Shown here piece after piece: positions 26,086 through 33,468 of a stretch of DNA of 64,000 nt. The notes below the pieces were generated by a model, which saw nothing but the letters and a program-made list of their open reading frames with translations, did not search any database and was not told the origin of the DNA. How positions within the stretch are numbered: the stretch's first letter is position 1; every line of letters starts with the position of its first letter. A program made the position numbers and the translations under genes. Origin of the DNA: Luethyella okanaganae (GTDB taxonomy: Bacteria; Actinomycetota; Actinomycetes; Actinomycetales; Microbacteriaceae); contig NZ_JBHSTP010000002.1 of NCBI RefSeq assembly GCF_042660285.1, positions 620,001 to 684,000 on the forward strand, in the 5' to 3' direction.

Positions 26086-26654
26086 AATCGCGATTTATCG
26101 TCCCTCTCGCCCTGGTGGCGTCGCTCTCCCTGCTCGGGCTCGTCGGCTGCCAAGCCGCGGCGCCTGCCTCCGTCAGCTCGCAGACCTCGGTAGGATCCGG
26201 CAGCACCGCGAGTGGCGTGCTGCCCGTCGACTCGAACCCGATCAACAACACGAGCACGGCTCCCGGGCTCTCGATCGTGGCCGCCGCTGTCGAGGACAAC
26301 GTCGATCCCGTCACGAAGGCGGCGCTCGGCGACCGGCTTCAGGTGACCCTCAAGAACAGCACGACGAAGGATCTCTCCGCCGTAGAGATCTACTACCTGA
26401 TGACCGATGTCACGACGGGACAGACAGAGGGCTATTACCAGTCGCTCTCAGGACTCACCCTTCCTGCAGGGGCGGAGACTACGATCTTCTTCGACAACGA
26501 AACAGGCCCTGGGCATTTCCCCGAGAACGTTTTCAGTCTCTATCGCAGCTCGGTCAACCAGGTCGACTTCGCGATCGAGGTCAGTGCGGATGGCGTGCAG
26601 CTCGCCCGGGCCACCGCGAGCAAGGGAGCAGGCACCGGTGAGAAAGTCGACTAG
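26082..26654 (+). CDS. Lipoprotein associated with ABC-2 exporter
   Basis: 190 residues. Signal sequence with lipobox ending Cys23 (LLGLVGC), a Ser/Thr-rich linker, then a beta-rich domain (LQVTLKNSTTKDLSAVEIYY, TTIFFDNETGPGHFP) resembling a small Ig-like or FxLYD-like fold. Membrane-anchored on the outer face. Translationally coupled to the permease, so a sensing or substrate-handling partner of the exporter is likely. Confidence 0.82.
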   Translation: MKSRFIVPLALVASLSLLGLVGCQAAAPASVSSQTSVGSGSTASGVLPVDSNPINNTSTAPGLSIVAAAVEDNVDPVTKAALGDRLQVTLKNSTTKDLSAVEIYYLMTDVTTGQTEGYYQSLSGLTLPAGAETTIFFDNETGPGHFPENVFSLYRSSVNQVDFAIEVSADGVQLARATASKGAGTGEKVD

Positions 26655-26681
26655 GGTCCGTCTCGACACCCGCGGCCGATC

Positions 26682-27362
26682 ATGAAGCTGCTGGTCGTCG
26701 AGGACGATGTGCGTATCGCGGACATCGTCCGGCGTACGCTCACCGAGGCCGGATACGCCGTGGATGTGGCCTACACGGCGCCCGACGGCGTCGAGGCATT
26801 CGAGATCGAGAGCTACGACCTCGTGGTTCTCGACCTGATGCTTCCCGGACTGCCAAAAGGCGGGATGGATGTCTGTGCCCGTATTCGCGAGCTGAACCGT
26901 GACATCCCCGTGCTCATGCTCACCGCGCTGGACTCGGCACGCAAGCGTGTCGAGGGTCTCGATGCCGGTGCCGACGACTATCTCGTCAAGCCCTTCCATC
27001 TTGCGGAGCTTCTCGCCCGCGTGCGAGCACTTCTTCGCCGCGCACCGCGCGCCCTCGCCCCCATACTCCGCGCGCAGGGTGTGGCCCTCGATCCCGCGAC
27101 CCGCACCGCGACCAGGGCGGGGCGGACGATCGTCCTGACCGCCAAGGAGTTCGCCGTGCTGGAGTACCTCATGCGCAATGCCGGGCACATCATCAGCACG
27201 ACCGAGCTCATCGATCACGCATGGGATAGCAATTACGAGGGGTTCAGCAACGTCGTGCAAAGCTACATCCGCTACCTGCGACAGAAGCTGACCCTCGCCG
27301 GGGAGCGGGAGATCATCGAGACCAGACGTGGGGCCGGGTATGTGATCGCGGCAGACGAATGA
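26682..27362 (+). CDS. OmpR-family response regulator
   Basis: 226 residues. The receiver domain has the acidic pair VEDDVRIAD, phospho-Asp in LVVLDLMLPG, Thr switch LTALDS and Lys in LVKPFHLAEL; the winged helix has LTAKEFAVLEYLMRN and RRGAGYVI. Twenty-seven bases downstream of the lipoprotein and coupled to the kinase by ATGA. Likely controls the exporter operon and the small acidic protein behind the kinase. Confidence 0.93.
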   Translation: MKLLVVEDDVRIADIVRRTLTEAGYAVDVAYTAPDGVEAFEIESYDLVVLDLMLPGLPKGGMDVCARIRELNRDIPVLMLTALDSARKRVEGLDAGADDYLVKPFHLAELLARVRALLRRAPRALAPILRAQGVALDPATRTATRAGRTIVLTAKEFAVLEYLMRNAGHIISTTELIDHAWDSNYEGFSNVVQSYIRYLRQKLTLAGEREIIETRRGAGYVIAADE

Positions 27363-28303
27363 TGTTCAGACGTGCGCTCTTTCGTCTCACGCTGACCTAC
27401 ACGCTCATGCAGCTGATCCTGTTCGGGATCTTCGCGATCGGCGTCTACGCCTTCGTCACAGGCACCTTCGACTTCGACGCCGCGCAACACGACGGCGAGG
27501 CGTCAGTCAACGCTGCGGAGCAGGGATTTGCGAATCTGCGCACGGGACTCGTCGTGGGCTACGCCATCCTGCTCGTGCTCCTGCCCCTCTCAAGCTATCT
27601 GATGGCGAGGGCGGCCCTCGCGCCGATTCGCCGAAGCTACGAGTTGCAACAACGATTCGTCGACGGCGCCTCCCACGAGCTCCGCAGCCCGCTCAGCGTG
27701 GTCCAGGGCGAGCTCGAGCTGGCTCTCACGAGATCCCGCACGCCTGCGCAGTATCGAGCGGCCATGAGCCGCGCGTTAGAGGCGGCGGGTGGTCTCATTC
27801 GGCTGACCGACGATCTTCTCCTGCTCACCCGCGAGAGTCCGGGGGAGCTGGAGGCGAGCTTCGAGCCGGTATCGCTCGACGAGCTGGTGCGGCGTGTGGT
27901 CGGGCTTCAGGATACGGGGACGGCGAGGATCGCCGTCGTAACGTCTCAGTCTGTCATGGTCTTCGGATCGCGCGAACTGCTCGCACGGGCCGTGGCCAAC
28001 ATCGTCGACAACGCCGTCAAGTTCACCTCGCCAGCCGACCGCATCGAAGTCTCCGTCTTGTCGTCGGGGAAGTCCGCCCAGGTCATCGTTCGAGACAACG
28101 GGGGCGGGATGACGGAGGCGGAGGTGGGTCACGCATTCGACCGCTTCTGGCGCGCGCAGGAGTCGAGGAACACCCCCGGATTCGGCCTCGGCCTGCCGCT
28201 GGTGCGGCAGGTCTGTGCGGCTCACCACGGCAAGGTGACCATCTCGTCGGCCGTCGGCGTCGGCACGACCGTCGTCCTGAGCCTTCCTGCGTACCAACCG
28301 TGA
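27359..28303 (+). CDS. Sensor histidine kinase
   Basis: 314 residues. Two membrane segments (~10-32 and ~62-82) enclose a short ~30-residue extracytoplasmic loop; the H-box DGASHELRSPLSVVQGELEL, N-box NIVDNAVKF, G1 DNGGGM and G2 GFGLGLPLV are complete. Such intramembrane-sensing kinases often pair with ABC exporters that respond to membrane or antimicrobial stress, matching the five genes upstream. Confidence 0.93.
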   Translation: MMFRRALFRLTLTYTLMQLILFGIFAIGVYAFVTGTFDFDAAQHDGEASVNAAEQGFANLRTGLVVGYAILLVLLPLSSYLMARAALAPIRRSYELQQRFVDGASHELRSPLSVVQGELELALTRSRTPAQYRAAMSRALEAAGGLIRLTDDLLLLTRESPGELEASFEPVSLDELVRRVVGLQDTGTARIAVVTSQSVMVFGSRELLARAVANIVDNAVKFTSPADRIEVSVLSSGKSAQVIVRDNGGGMTEAEVGHAFDRFWRAQESRNTPGFGLGLPLVRQVCAAHHGKVTISSAVGVGTTVVLSLPAYQP

Positions 28304-28343
28304 GACTGAGACGGCAATCCTCGCTCTCACGCTCGTCTCACGG
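28298..28343 (+). promoter_or_regulatory. Candidate regulator site before the acidic secreted protein
   Basis: TCTCAC repeats at 28325-28330 and 28336-28341, an 11-bp helical step expected for an OmpR-type regulator. The second belongs to an inverted repeat CCGTGAGAC (28298-28306) with GTCTCACGG (28335-28343). Located between the kinase stop and the acidic-protein start. Confidence 0.45.
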
Positions 28344-28404
28344 TCGGGTTCCTAGCCTGTAACCACCGTCATGCGCCGCATGGCGTAGCCACACGGAAGG
28401 ACAC

Positions 28405-28716
28405 ATGACCATGCAGAAGAAGATGAAGGTCGCGGCAGGTTCCGCAGCTGTGCTCGCGATCCTGATCGCCGGCGGTGCCGCACTTGCGATCCCCGCACAG
28501 GCATCGACGATGGCACCTGTGACGTCGACCACGGAGCCGACCGACACCGACAACGTGCAGAACGAGGTCGAGGACGGGACCGCCGACGGTGAAGTCGCCG
28601 AGAGCGGCACCGCGTCCGAGGGCGAGAGAGACGGCGAGACCGCCGACCACGGCACCACGGAGAGCCCGGGTGACGATGTCGACGGAGTCGTGGTCGAAGA
28701 CGGCACTCGGGACTAG
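28405..28716 (+). CDS. Small acidic secreted protein
   Basis: 103 residues. Basic start (MQKKMK), hydrophobic signal core and cleavage near AQAS (~34), then an almost purely acidic, Thr/Ser/Gly-rich tail with repeated GTA.GE and EDGT patterns and no aromatic residues or Cys. GGAAGGA precedes the ATG. A low-complexity polyanionic exported protein; a cation-buffering or regulatory role with the adjacent kinase is possible but unproven. Confidence 0.75.
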   Translation: MTMQKKMKVAAGSAAVLAILIAGGAALAIPAQASTMAPVTSTTEPTDTDNVQNEVEDGTADGEVAESGTASEGERDGETADHGTTESPGDDVDGVVVEDGTRD

Positions 28717-28765
28717 CCCCTCCCGTGGGGCGTCTGCGACCTCACCTCCCGACTCGTCCTTAGCC

Positions 28766-28817
28766 AACCGGCAGTAAATGCCCGAATCCATCGCGGAATC
28801 GGGCATCTACTGCCGGT
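28766..28817. terminator. Long near-perfect hairpin
   Basis: Arms of about 24 bp (28766-28789 and 28794-28817) with two mismatches and a 4-base loop. Longer than a typical terminator; could be a bidirectional terminator or a small palindromic repeat unit. It lies 50 bases after the acidic-protein stop. Confidence 0.7.
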
Positions 28818-28981
28818 TCACCGGTTGTTCCCTGTTTCTGGAACTCGGCTCATGTCGAATGTCGAACGGCAGAGCCGTGGTGACAGGCGGTGGGTGAGGG
28901 TGTCGCGATTCGCCGTCGGCGGACCGCATGACCGTCGTGGCGCACAACAGGGTAATCCGGCATTCCCCCCGCCGGAGCCTA

Positions 28982-29017
28982 CTACCGGAGCGGCACCCCC
29001 CGGGGCCGCTCCGGTAG
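28982..29017. terminator. Second GC-rich hairpin
   Basis: Perfect 13-bp stem CTACCGGAGCGGC/GCCGCTCCGGTAG (28982-28994, 29005-29017) with a 10-base loop and no T-run. Together with the previous hairpin it isolates the regulator gene downstream from readthrough. Confidence 0.6.
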
Positions 29018-29058
29018 CCCCCCACCACGAACAGACTAACCGAAATCACTCCAAAAAG

Positions 29059-29076
29059 AAACCGGTCAAGCGGTTT
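29059..29076. promoter_or_regulatory. ARE-like operator for the butyrolactone-receptor-like regulator
   Basis: Inverted repeat AAACCG (29059-29064) and CGGTTT (29071-29076) with a 6-base centre, set in AT-rich flanks (AAAAG on the left, GTTGCTTTT on the right). This is the half-site form known for autoregulatory elements bound by ScbR/ArpA-type receptors. It lies about 150 bp upstream of the regulator gene. Confidence 0.55.
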
Positions 29077-29224
29077 GTTGCTTTTGCGAGTCCACGAGTC
29101 GGCGTTTTCGGGTTCTTCCCGGCCGTGCGCGCGGGTACGATCTTCGCTGGTTAGGCCGGCGATGTCCCGGTGCTTCGAGGCCGCGCACGCGGGTACGATG
29201 GCTTGAGCGCGAGCGAGGAGGGCG

Positions 29225-29863
29225 ATGATCCAGCAAGATCGAGCCCGTGCAACGCGCGAACGCGTCGTTGTCGGGGCCGCAGAAGTGTTCTGCCGCCTCG
29301 GCTACGCGAGCGCGTCGCTCGCCGACATCACCGCAGCGGCCGGGGTGACGAAGGGTGCGCTCTACTTCCACTTCCAGTCGAAGGAAGAGGTCGCCAGGGC
29401 GATCATCGAAGCCGAGCACCGCATCGCCACCGCGGCTGCGATCGAGATCATTGCCAGCACGGGCAGTGCGCTCGAATCGATGGTGAGTCTCTGCGCCGAC
29501 CTCGCGAAGAGGCTCGTCACCGATCCGATCGTGCGTGCGTGCATCCGTCTCACGACTGAGGCGTCGATCTTCGAGAAGCCTCCTATCGAGCCCTATCGCG
29601 ACTGGCTCCTCACTTTCGAGCGTCTCGCCGCCGAGGCGATCGTGCAGGGAGATATCCGTCTCGAGCTCGATCCCGCGACTCTCGCGCGGTTCGTCGTCCC
29701 AGCCTTCACCGGCGTTCAACTGGTCTCCGACGTCTTCGCGCACCGGGAGGATCTGTCGCAACGCGTGCAGGAGATGTGGATGATTCTCAACCCCGCCGTC
29801 GTGCCCCCCGACCGGCAGGAACGGGCGGCTGCGCTCATCGACGAGGTCTTCGCCCGCGAGTGA
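29225..29863 (+). CDS. TetR-family gamma-butyrolactone-receptor-like regulator (ScbR/ArpA type)
   Basis: 212 residues from ATG 29225 with GAGGAGGG upstream. N-terminal TetR HTH (ASLADITAAAGVTKGALYFHF); the C-terminal part carries the receptor-family pattern VVPAFTGVQLVSDVF, DLSQRVQEMW and NPAVVPPDRQ, diagnostic of autoregulator-binding repressors in Streptomyces. No butyrolactone synthase (AfsA) lies in the window, so it may be an orphan or pseudo-receptor. An ARE-like palindrome upstream suggests autoregulation. Confidence 0.85.
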   Translation: MIQQDRARATRERVVVGAAEVFCRLGYASASLADITAAAGVTKGALYFHFQSKEEVARAIIEAEHRIATAAAIEIIASTGSALESMVSLCADLAKRLVTDPIVRACIRLTTEASIFEKPPIEPYRDWLLTFERLAAEAIVQGDIRLELDPATLARFVVPAFTGVQLVSDVFAHREDLSQRVQEMWMILNPAVVPPDRQERAAALIDEVFARE

Positions 29864-29926
29864 CACGTCTCGAGGTGGCGGGCGGATGGTGTGTCAAAAA
29901 GGATGTGCTCGTTATAGCATCGCGAG

Positions 29927-30349
29927 ATGACCGGCGGACCCCGAGTGATTGCGCTCGCTCTCATCGTGCACCCGAAACGCGGCGATCTCTTCGTGAGCGA
30001 TCTTTACGATCGCATCAAGTGTGAGCGCTTTCATCGACCGCCTGGCGGGGGCGTCGAGTTCGGAGAGACGGCGGCCGAGGCCCTCGAACGAGAGTTCCTC
30101 GAGGAGTTCGGGGCGTGCGTCACGGTCTGCGAGAGGATCCATGTCGTAGAGAATCTCTTCGAGTACGATGGACGCGCCGGCCACGAGATCATGCTCGTCC
30201 ACCGCGCGCACTTCGACGATCCGGGGGTCTACGCGCTCGATCTCGTTCCCGATATCGAGCGTGGGCGCGGACACGGGGTGTGGCGTCCGCGATCTTTGAC
30301 CGCGACCGAGTGTCCGCTTTTTCCCGAGGTGCTGCTCGACGCTTTCTAG
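29927..30349 (+). CDS. Nudix hydrolase
   Basis: 140 residues. Full Nudix box GGGVEFGETAAEALEREFLE followed by EFG (about residues 38-60), providing the Mg-binding Glu cluster. Short single-domain MutT-like enzyme hydrolysing a nucleoside-diphosphate derivative; substrate unknown. It follows the TetR gene in the same direction with a 63-base gap and may be one of its targets. Confidence 0.88.
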   Translation: MTGGPRVIALALIVHPKRGDLFVSDLYDRIKCERFHRPPGGGVEFGETAAEALEREFLEEFGACVTVCERIHVVENLFEYDGRAGHEIMLVHRAHFDDPGVYALDLVPDIERGRGHGVWRPRSLTATECPLFPEVLLDAF

Positions 30350-30416
30350 CCGCGGGTTCGGTCGCCCCGACTCCTTCAGGAGTAGCCAGGGCCCACGGGG
30401 TTCCGGGCGAGGCCGT

Positions 30417-31169
30417 TCATGGTCCGAGAATGCGCCGAAGCACGAGCCGTTCGCAGAGCGTCCACGTGACGGTGACGAGGAGGTAGAGACCAGCCGCGAG
30501 CGGAACGAACGCGGCGACGAAGACGGTCGCGAACGGAGCGTAGCCGAGCACACGGGCGATTCTTCTCGAGGACTCGGACTCGACGGTGGATGCCGGAGCC
30601 ACGGGGTTCGTGGCGGGCCTCAGCACTATGCGGGAAAGCTGTGCGACGAGCGCGATGACGACGACGAGTCCGGCGAACACGGCGGCGGACGACAAGGCGA
30701 TGCCCCCGCTCGCGAGCAACTGCGAGAGACTCGAACCGAGCGAGACCCCCAAGAGTTCGTCGCTCAGCAAGGCGTTGGCGTGCCCGTTGATCGCGGGGAG
30801 GATGAAAAGCGCGTAGATGAGTGAGACGATCGGGGCCTGCGCGAGCAGTGGAAGGCATCCAGCGAACGGCGAGACATTTTCGGAGGTGTACAGCTCCATC
30901 GTCTTGCGTTGGAGCAGTTCACGACTCTTGCCGTAGCGACGCCGGAGTTCGGCTAGCCGTGGTGCGAGCCTGCGACGGGCGCGTTCACTGCGTGCCTGCG
31001 ATAGCCCGACCGGAATCAGGAGCGCGCGCACGGCGAGCGTGACGAGCACGATCGCGGTGGCAGAGGCTGCCACGCCGAACACGGGGACGAGTCCCTCGGA
31101 GAGTCCGGTGATGACGGTGTACGCCGCATCGAGAGCGGCGGCGATCGGGGCGAAGCTGTAGATATCCAT
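30417..31169 (-). CDS. YidC/Oxa1-family membrane protein insertase (short form)
   Basis: 250 residues from ATG 31169 with AAGGAC upstream. Five membrane helices in the Oxa1/YidC pattern, the basic cytoplasmic loop RSERARRRLAPRLAELRRRY between helices 1 and 2 and the PFAGCLPLLAQAPI segment in the middle. It lacks the large periplasmic domain and long basic tail of the housekeeping copy, so it is a second insertase. Directly downstream of the DUF6412-like gene. Confidence 0.9.
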   Translation of the reverse strand: MDIYSFAPIAAALDAAYTVITGLSEGLVPVFGVAASATAIVLVTLAVRALLIPVGLSQARSERARRRLAPRLAELRRRYGKSRELLQRKTMELYTSENVSPFAGCLPLLAQAPIVSLIYALFILPAINGHANALLSDELLGVSLGSSLSQLLASGGIALSSAAVFAGLVVVIALVAQLSRIVLRPATNPVAPASTVESESSRRIARVLGYAPFATVFVAAFVPLAAGLYLLVTVTWTLCERLVLRRILGP

Positions 31170-31261
31170 GATGGTGTCCTTGGGGTCATGCGGATGGGAA
31201 CCGTATGGCCGTGCAGGGCACAGCGTGCAGAGGCGTCGGGCGACGCGGGGAACGAGCTGGG

Positions 31262-31558
31262 CTACGCGGCCGAGAGGTCGCGCCCGGGGGCTCGAGGGCG
31301 GGGCCGGCCCGCGGCATTGGGATCGCTCTGAGAGAGCAGAGCACCTACATCGGCCGCGTGTCGGCATCGTGCCGGAGCCGATGCCGCTCCGATCCTCGCG
31401 AGGGCGACGGCAAGCAGCCCGGCGCAGAGACCGATCGCGACCGTGGCGAGTCCGATGGCGCCGATGATCGCGATGGCGGCGACGGGACCGTGTCCGACCC
31501 ACAGGATCTCGAGCGCAGAAATGAGGAGCCGCAGAACGCCGACGATCATGTCGATCAT
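31262..31558 (-). CDS. DUF6412-like small membrane protein
   Basis: 98 residues from ATG 31558, chosen for the GGGAGG 6 bases upstream; an open frame reaches 31630 without a signal. Two hydrophobic segments (~5-20 and ~25-55) and the C-terminal ALLSQSDPNAAGRPRPRAPG motif that I associate with DUF6412 proteins encoded next to YidC paralogues in Microbacteriaceae. Function unknown; probably cotranscribed with the insertase. Confidence 0.75.
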   Translation of the reverse strand: MIDMIVGVLRLLISALEILWVGHGPVAAIAIIGAIGLATVAIGLCAGLLAVALARIGAASAPARCRHAADVGALLSQSDPNAAGRPRPRAPGRDLSAA

Positions 31559-31754
31559 GATGCTCCTCCCGTCAACCATGACGCTAACATGGCGGGCGTC
31601 GTCACGACGAGCGTTCGGGCGGGCGGGCATTCGCTCGGCGACGGGGCACGGGTCGATTCACGGCGATGATTCAGCCGAAGTGGTGGGGAGCCGCGTCCGA
31701 AGAGCGTAGCCTCAGCACTACAGGGCCACCGCGGCTCTCGACGGAGGCACGACA

Positions 31755-31898
31755 ATGGCAGACAAATCCCCGAAGAAATCCAGCACCGCTAAGAAGGCGG
31801 TCCGCTCGTTGAAGGAGAAGCGCGCCGACAAGAAGAGCAAGAGCGATGCGGCATCGCACGAGAGCGACGCCGTCTCCAACGTCAAGAAGCGCTCCTAG
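31755..31898 (+). CDS. Small lysine-rich basic protein (47 residues)
   Basis: MADKSPKKSSTAKKAVRSLK then a Lys/Ser-rich tail ending in NVKKRS. GGAGG lies 8 bases upstream of the ATG. No hydrophobic segment; strongly basic, possibly nucleic-acid binding. Similar short proteins are common in Microbacteriaceae genomes. Confidence 0.75.
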   Translation: MADKSPKKSSTAKKAVRSLKEKRADKKSKSDAASHESDAVSNVKKRS

Positions 31899-31962
31899 AC
31901 CCCATCCGGCGACGGCGGCCTGCGTGCTCGTCGCTGTCGGCGGAGGTCGCTAGTCTCGGGGA

Positions 31963-32349
31963 ATGGAGCATCCGAAGCTGTTCGTGCCGGGCGACCCGCT
32001 CGTGCAGCGCTTGCGTGAGGTGTGCCTGGCACTGCCCGAGGCGGTCGAGGTCGAGGCCTGGGGGCGGCCGACCTTCCGTGCGGGCAAGCCGATCTTCGTG
32101 CACACCGGGTCGTCGATGAATCGGCCGTACTCGATCGTGTTCAAGACGGATACCGAGGAGCATCGGGCTCTCGAGCAGGACCCGCGATTCTTCCATCCGC
32201 CCTACTACGACCGCGCGCACTGGCTCGCGATCGATTTCGACGGGCCGGATGTCGACTGGCAGGAGCTCGCCGAGCTCATCGAGACCTCGTATCGGCAGGT
32301 GGCCTTGAAGCGCCAGCTCGCGCTGCTCGAATTGGCACGACCACGGTAG
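31963..32349 (+). CDS. MmcQ/YjbR-family protein
   Basis: 128 residues. CyaY-like fold family: LREVCLALPEAVEVEAWGRP, then PTFRAGKPIFVH, YSIVFKTD, PPYYDRAHWLAIDF and the C-terminal ELIETSYRQVALKR. Complete family length. Members are described as DNA-binding-fold proteins of unknown role. It precedes the tRNA gene by 57 bases. Confidence 0.88.
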   Translation: MEHPKLFVPGDPLVQRLREVCLALPEAVEVEAWGRPTFRAGKPIFVHTGSSMNRPYSIVFKTDTEEHRALEQDPRFFHPPYYDRAHWLAIDFDGPDVDWQELAELIETSYRQVALKRQLALLELARPR

Positions 32350-32406
32350 CTGGGATATAGTCACTAGGTTGGTTCTGAGCGGTCAGCTCGAAAGAAATTG
32401 CCTTAT

Positions 32407-32479
32407 GCGCCCGTAGCTCAACGGATAGAGCATCTGACTACGGATCAGAAGGTTGGGGGTTCGAATCCCTCCGGGCGCA
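32407..32479 (+). tRNA. tRNA-Arg (anticodon ACG)
   Basis: 73 nt. Acceptor stem GCGCCCG (32407-32413) pairs with CGGGCGC (32472-32478); D-arm GCTC..GAGC, anticodon arm TCTGA-CTACGGA-TCAGA with ACG, T-arm GGGGGTTCGAATCCCTC. CCA is not encoded. The 3' half is duplicated at 35175, marking it as an integration site. Confidence 0.97.
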
Positions 32480-32482
32480 CAC
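32430..32482 (+). repeat. Attachment-site repeat, tRNA copy (attL)
   Basis: 53 bp covering the anticodon arm to 3 bases past the tRNA, repeated at 35175-35227 with one mismatch (T32445 versus C35190). Typical of tyrosine-integrase insertion into a tRNA 3' end. Confidence 0.92.
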
Positions 32483-32500
32483 TGGTTGAGACAGTAAGAG

Positions 32501-32524
32501 AACGGCTCGCTTCGGCGGGCCGTT
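32501..32524 (+). terminator. Rho-independent terminator after tRNA-Arg
   Basis: 10-bp stem AACGGCTCGC/GCGGGCCGTT with one G-T pair, TTCG loop, followed by TTTTCG. It belongs to the inserted element rather than the original locus. Confidence 0.75.
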
Positions 32525-32562
32525 TTCGTATTCTGGCGGTTCATCAGGGTTTCTTCCTTTCG

Positions 32563-33057
32563 TCAATTGTCCAGCAGCTTGTTGGGCGATGTGGTGCAAT
32601 GGGTAGTTGCACGATTGCCGTAGAGCGGTGATAGCAACCGTGACAGCAACCGTGGGCTACCAGGGATGATCGTCTGGATTCGGACCGCGCCGCTGTCTAG
32701 GGCTTGCACGGCAACATCAACGGCGGATTCGCTCGTTCCGTCGTACACGACGGTGCCATCGGGTGCGACCGCGGCATCTCCGACGGTTGCTTCGGTCGGT
32801 AGGCGAACGGCGAGGCTTGACCCGTTCTCTCCTGGTACTGAGATCGGGTCGGACGGGCTCACCGGCGCGGCTGCGACAGTCTCACTTCGGATGACGTTGC
32901 CTTGATCGGGCGCGACTCGCGCAATCAGGCTCGAGGTGCTTTTGTCACCACCACTGTCACCTGGACTAGCCGCAGCGGGTTGACACGTCGCAACGATGAG
33001 AGCCGCGGCGACGCCAGCCACACCGATAGTCTTGCCGAGATTTGTTGCCAAACGCAT
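32563..33057 (-). CDS. Secreted protein, probably 3'-shortened
   Basis: 164 residues from ATG 33057 (AGAGGAG 5 bases upstream). Sec signal (core VAGVAAALIVATC, cleavage near AAA-SPG, ~31). The mature part contains LAVRLPTEATVGDAAVAPDG and YDGTSESAVDVAVQALDSGA, as in a common actinobacterial exported family, but after RIQTII the sequence runs through the element's 12-bp repeats and ends near the left end, suggesting the natural C-terminus was lost. Function unknown. Confidence 0.6.
   Translation of the reverse strand: MRLATNLGKTIGVAGVAAALIVATCQPAAASPGDSGGDKSTSSLIARVAPDQGNVIRSETVAAAPVSPSDPISVPGENGSSLAVRLPTEATVGDAAVAPDGTVVYDGTSESAVDVAVQALDSGAVRIQTIIPGSPRLLSRLLSPLYGNRATTHCTTSPNKLLDN
32631..32654 (+). 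repeat. Left 12-bp tandem repeat (possible integrase arm sites)
   Basis: TGATAGCAACCG (32631-32642) followed directly by TGACAGCAACCG (32643-32654). The same pair occurs near the other end of the island at 35067-35090 in the same orientation. Position 150 bases inside attL fits arm-type integrase binding sites. Confidence 0.5.
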
Positions 33058-33176
33058 GCACACTCCTCTGTTCTTTGTCGAAAGGAACGGCTTGAACTGA
33101 CGCCGACGTCGTTCGGTCGCTCCTTCGAATGAGCCTGCTGCAGTGGTGAGTTTCCGAACGTCCCAACATAAGGACA

Positions 33177-33214
33177 GCCAGATGAGCTCCAGCTTCTGGT
33201 GGAACTCATCTGGC
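33177..33214 (-). terminator. Hairpin after the small membrane-protein gene
   Basis: GCCAGATGAG (33177-33186) pairs with CTCATCTGGC (33205-33214), extended inward by CCA/TGG pairing. It lies 24 bases beyond the minus-strand stop at 33238. Only a weak T-rich tail. Confidence 0.6.
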
Positions 33215-33237
33215 CGGGTGAATTCGGGCAGCCGGAC

Positions 33238-33468
33238 TCAGCGAGATCCGTTGCGCCGGCGCGATCGCTCGATATCGATGAGCAGCAGTGCACTGAGAAC
33301 GACAAAGAGGATCATCAGCGGCACGAAGAGCATCGCCGATGGGCTACTCGGGTTCACAATGACCAGCACCGCGAACACGAGCCCGACGACGGCGAGCGTC
33401 ACCCCTGCGAGGCGCTTGCCACGTACCCCGGCGGTCACTGGCTCGCGCACCAAGGGATACCGGTCCAT
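33238..33468 (-). CDS. Small two-helix membrane protein, possible immunity protein
   Basis: 76 residues from ATG 33468: a basic N-terminus, two hydrophobic helices (~20-38 and ~43-65: VTLAVVGLVFAVLVIV, AMLFVPLMILFVVLSALLLI) and a basic tail (ERSRRRNGSR). The start lies 31 codon bases inside the end of the upstream secreted-protein gene, so translation is probably coupled. This layout, a secreted hydrophobic protein followed by a tiny membrane protein, is typical of bacteriocin/immunity pairs; the role is inferred. Confidence 0.6.
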   Translation of the reverse strand: MDRYPLVREPVTAGVRGKRLAGVTLAVVGLVFAVLVIVNPSSPSAMLFVPLMILFVVLSALLLIDIERSRRRNGSR

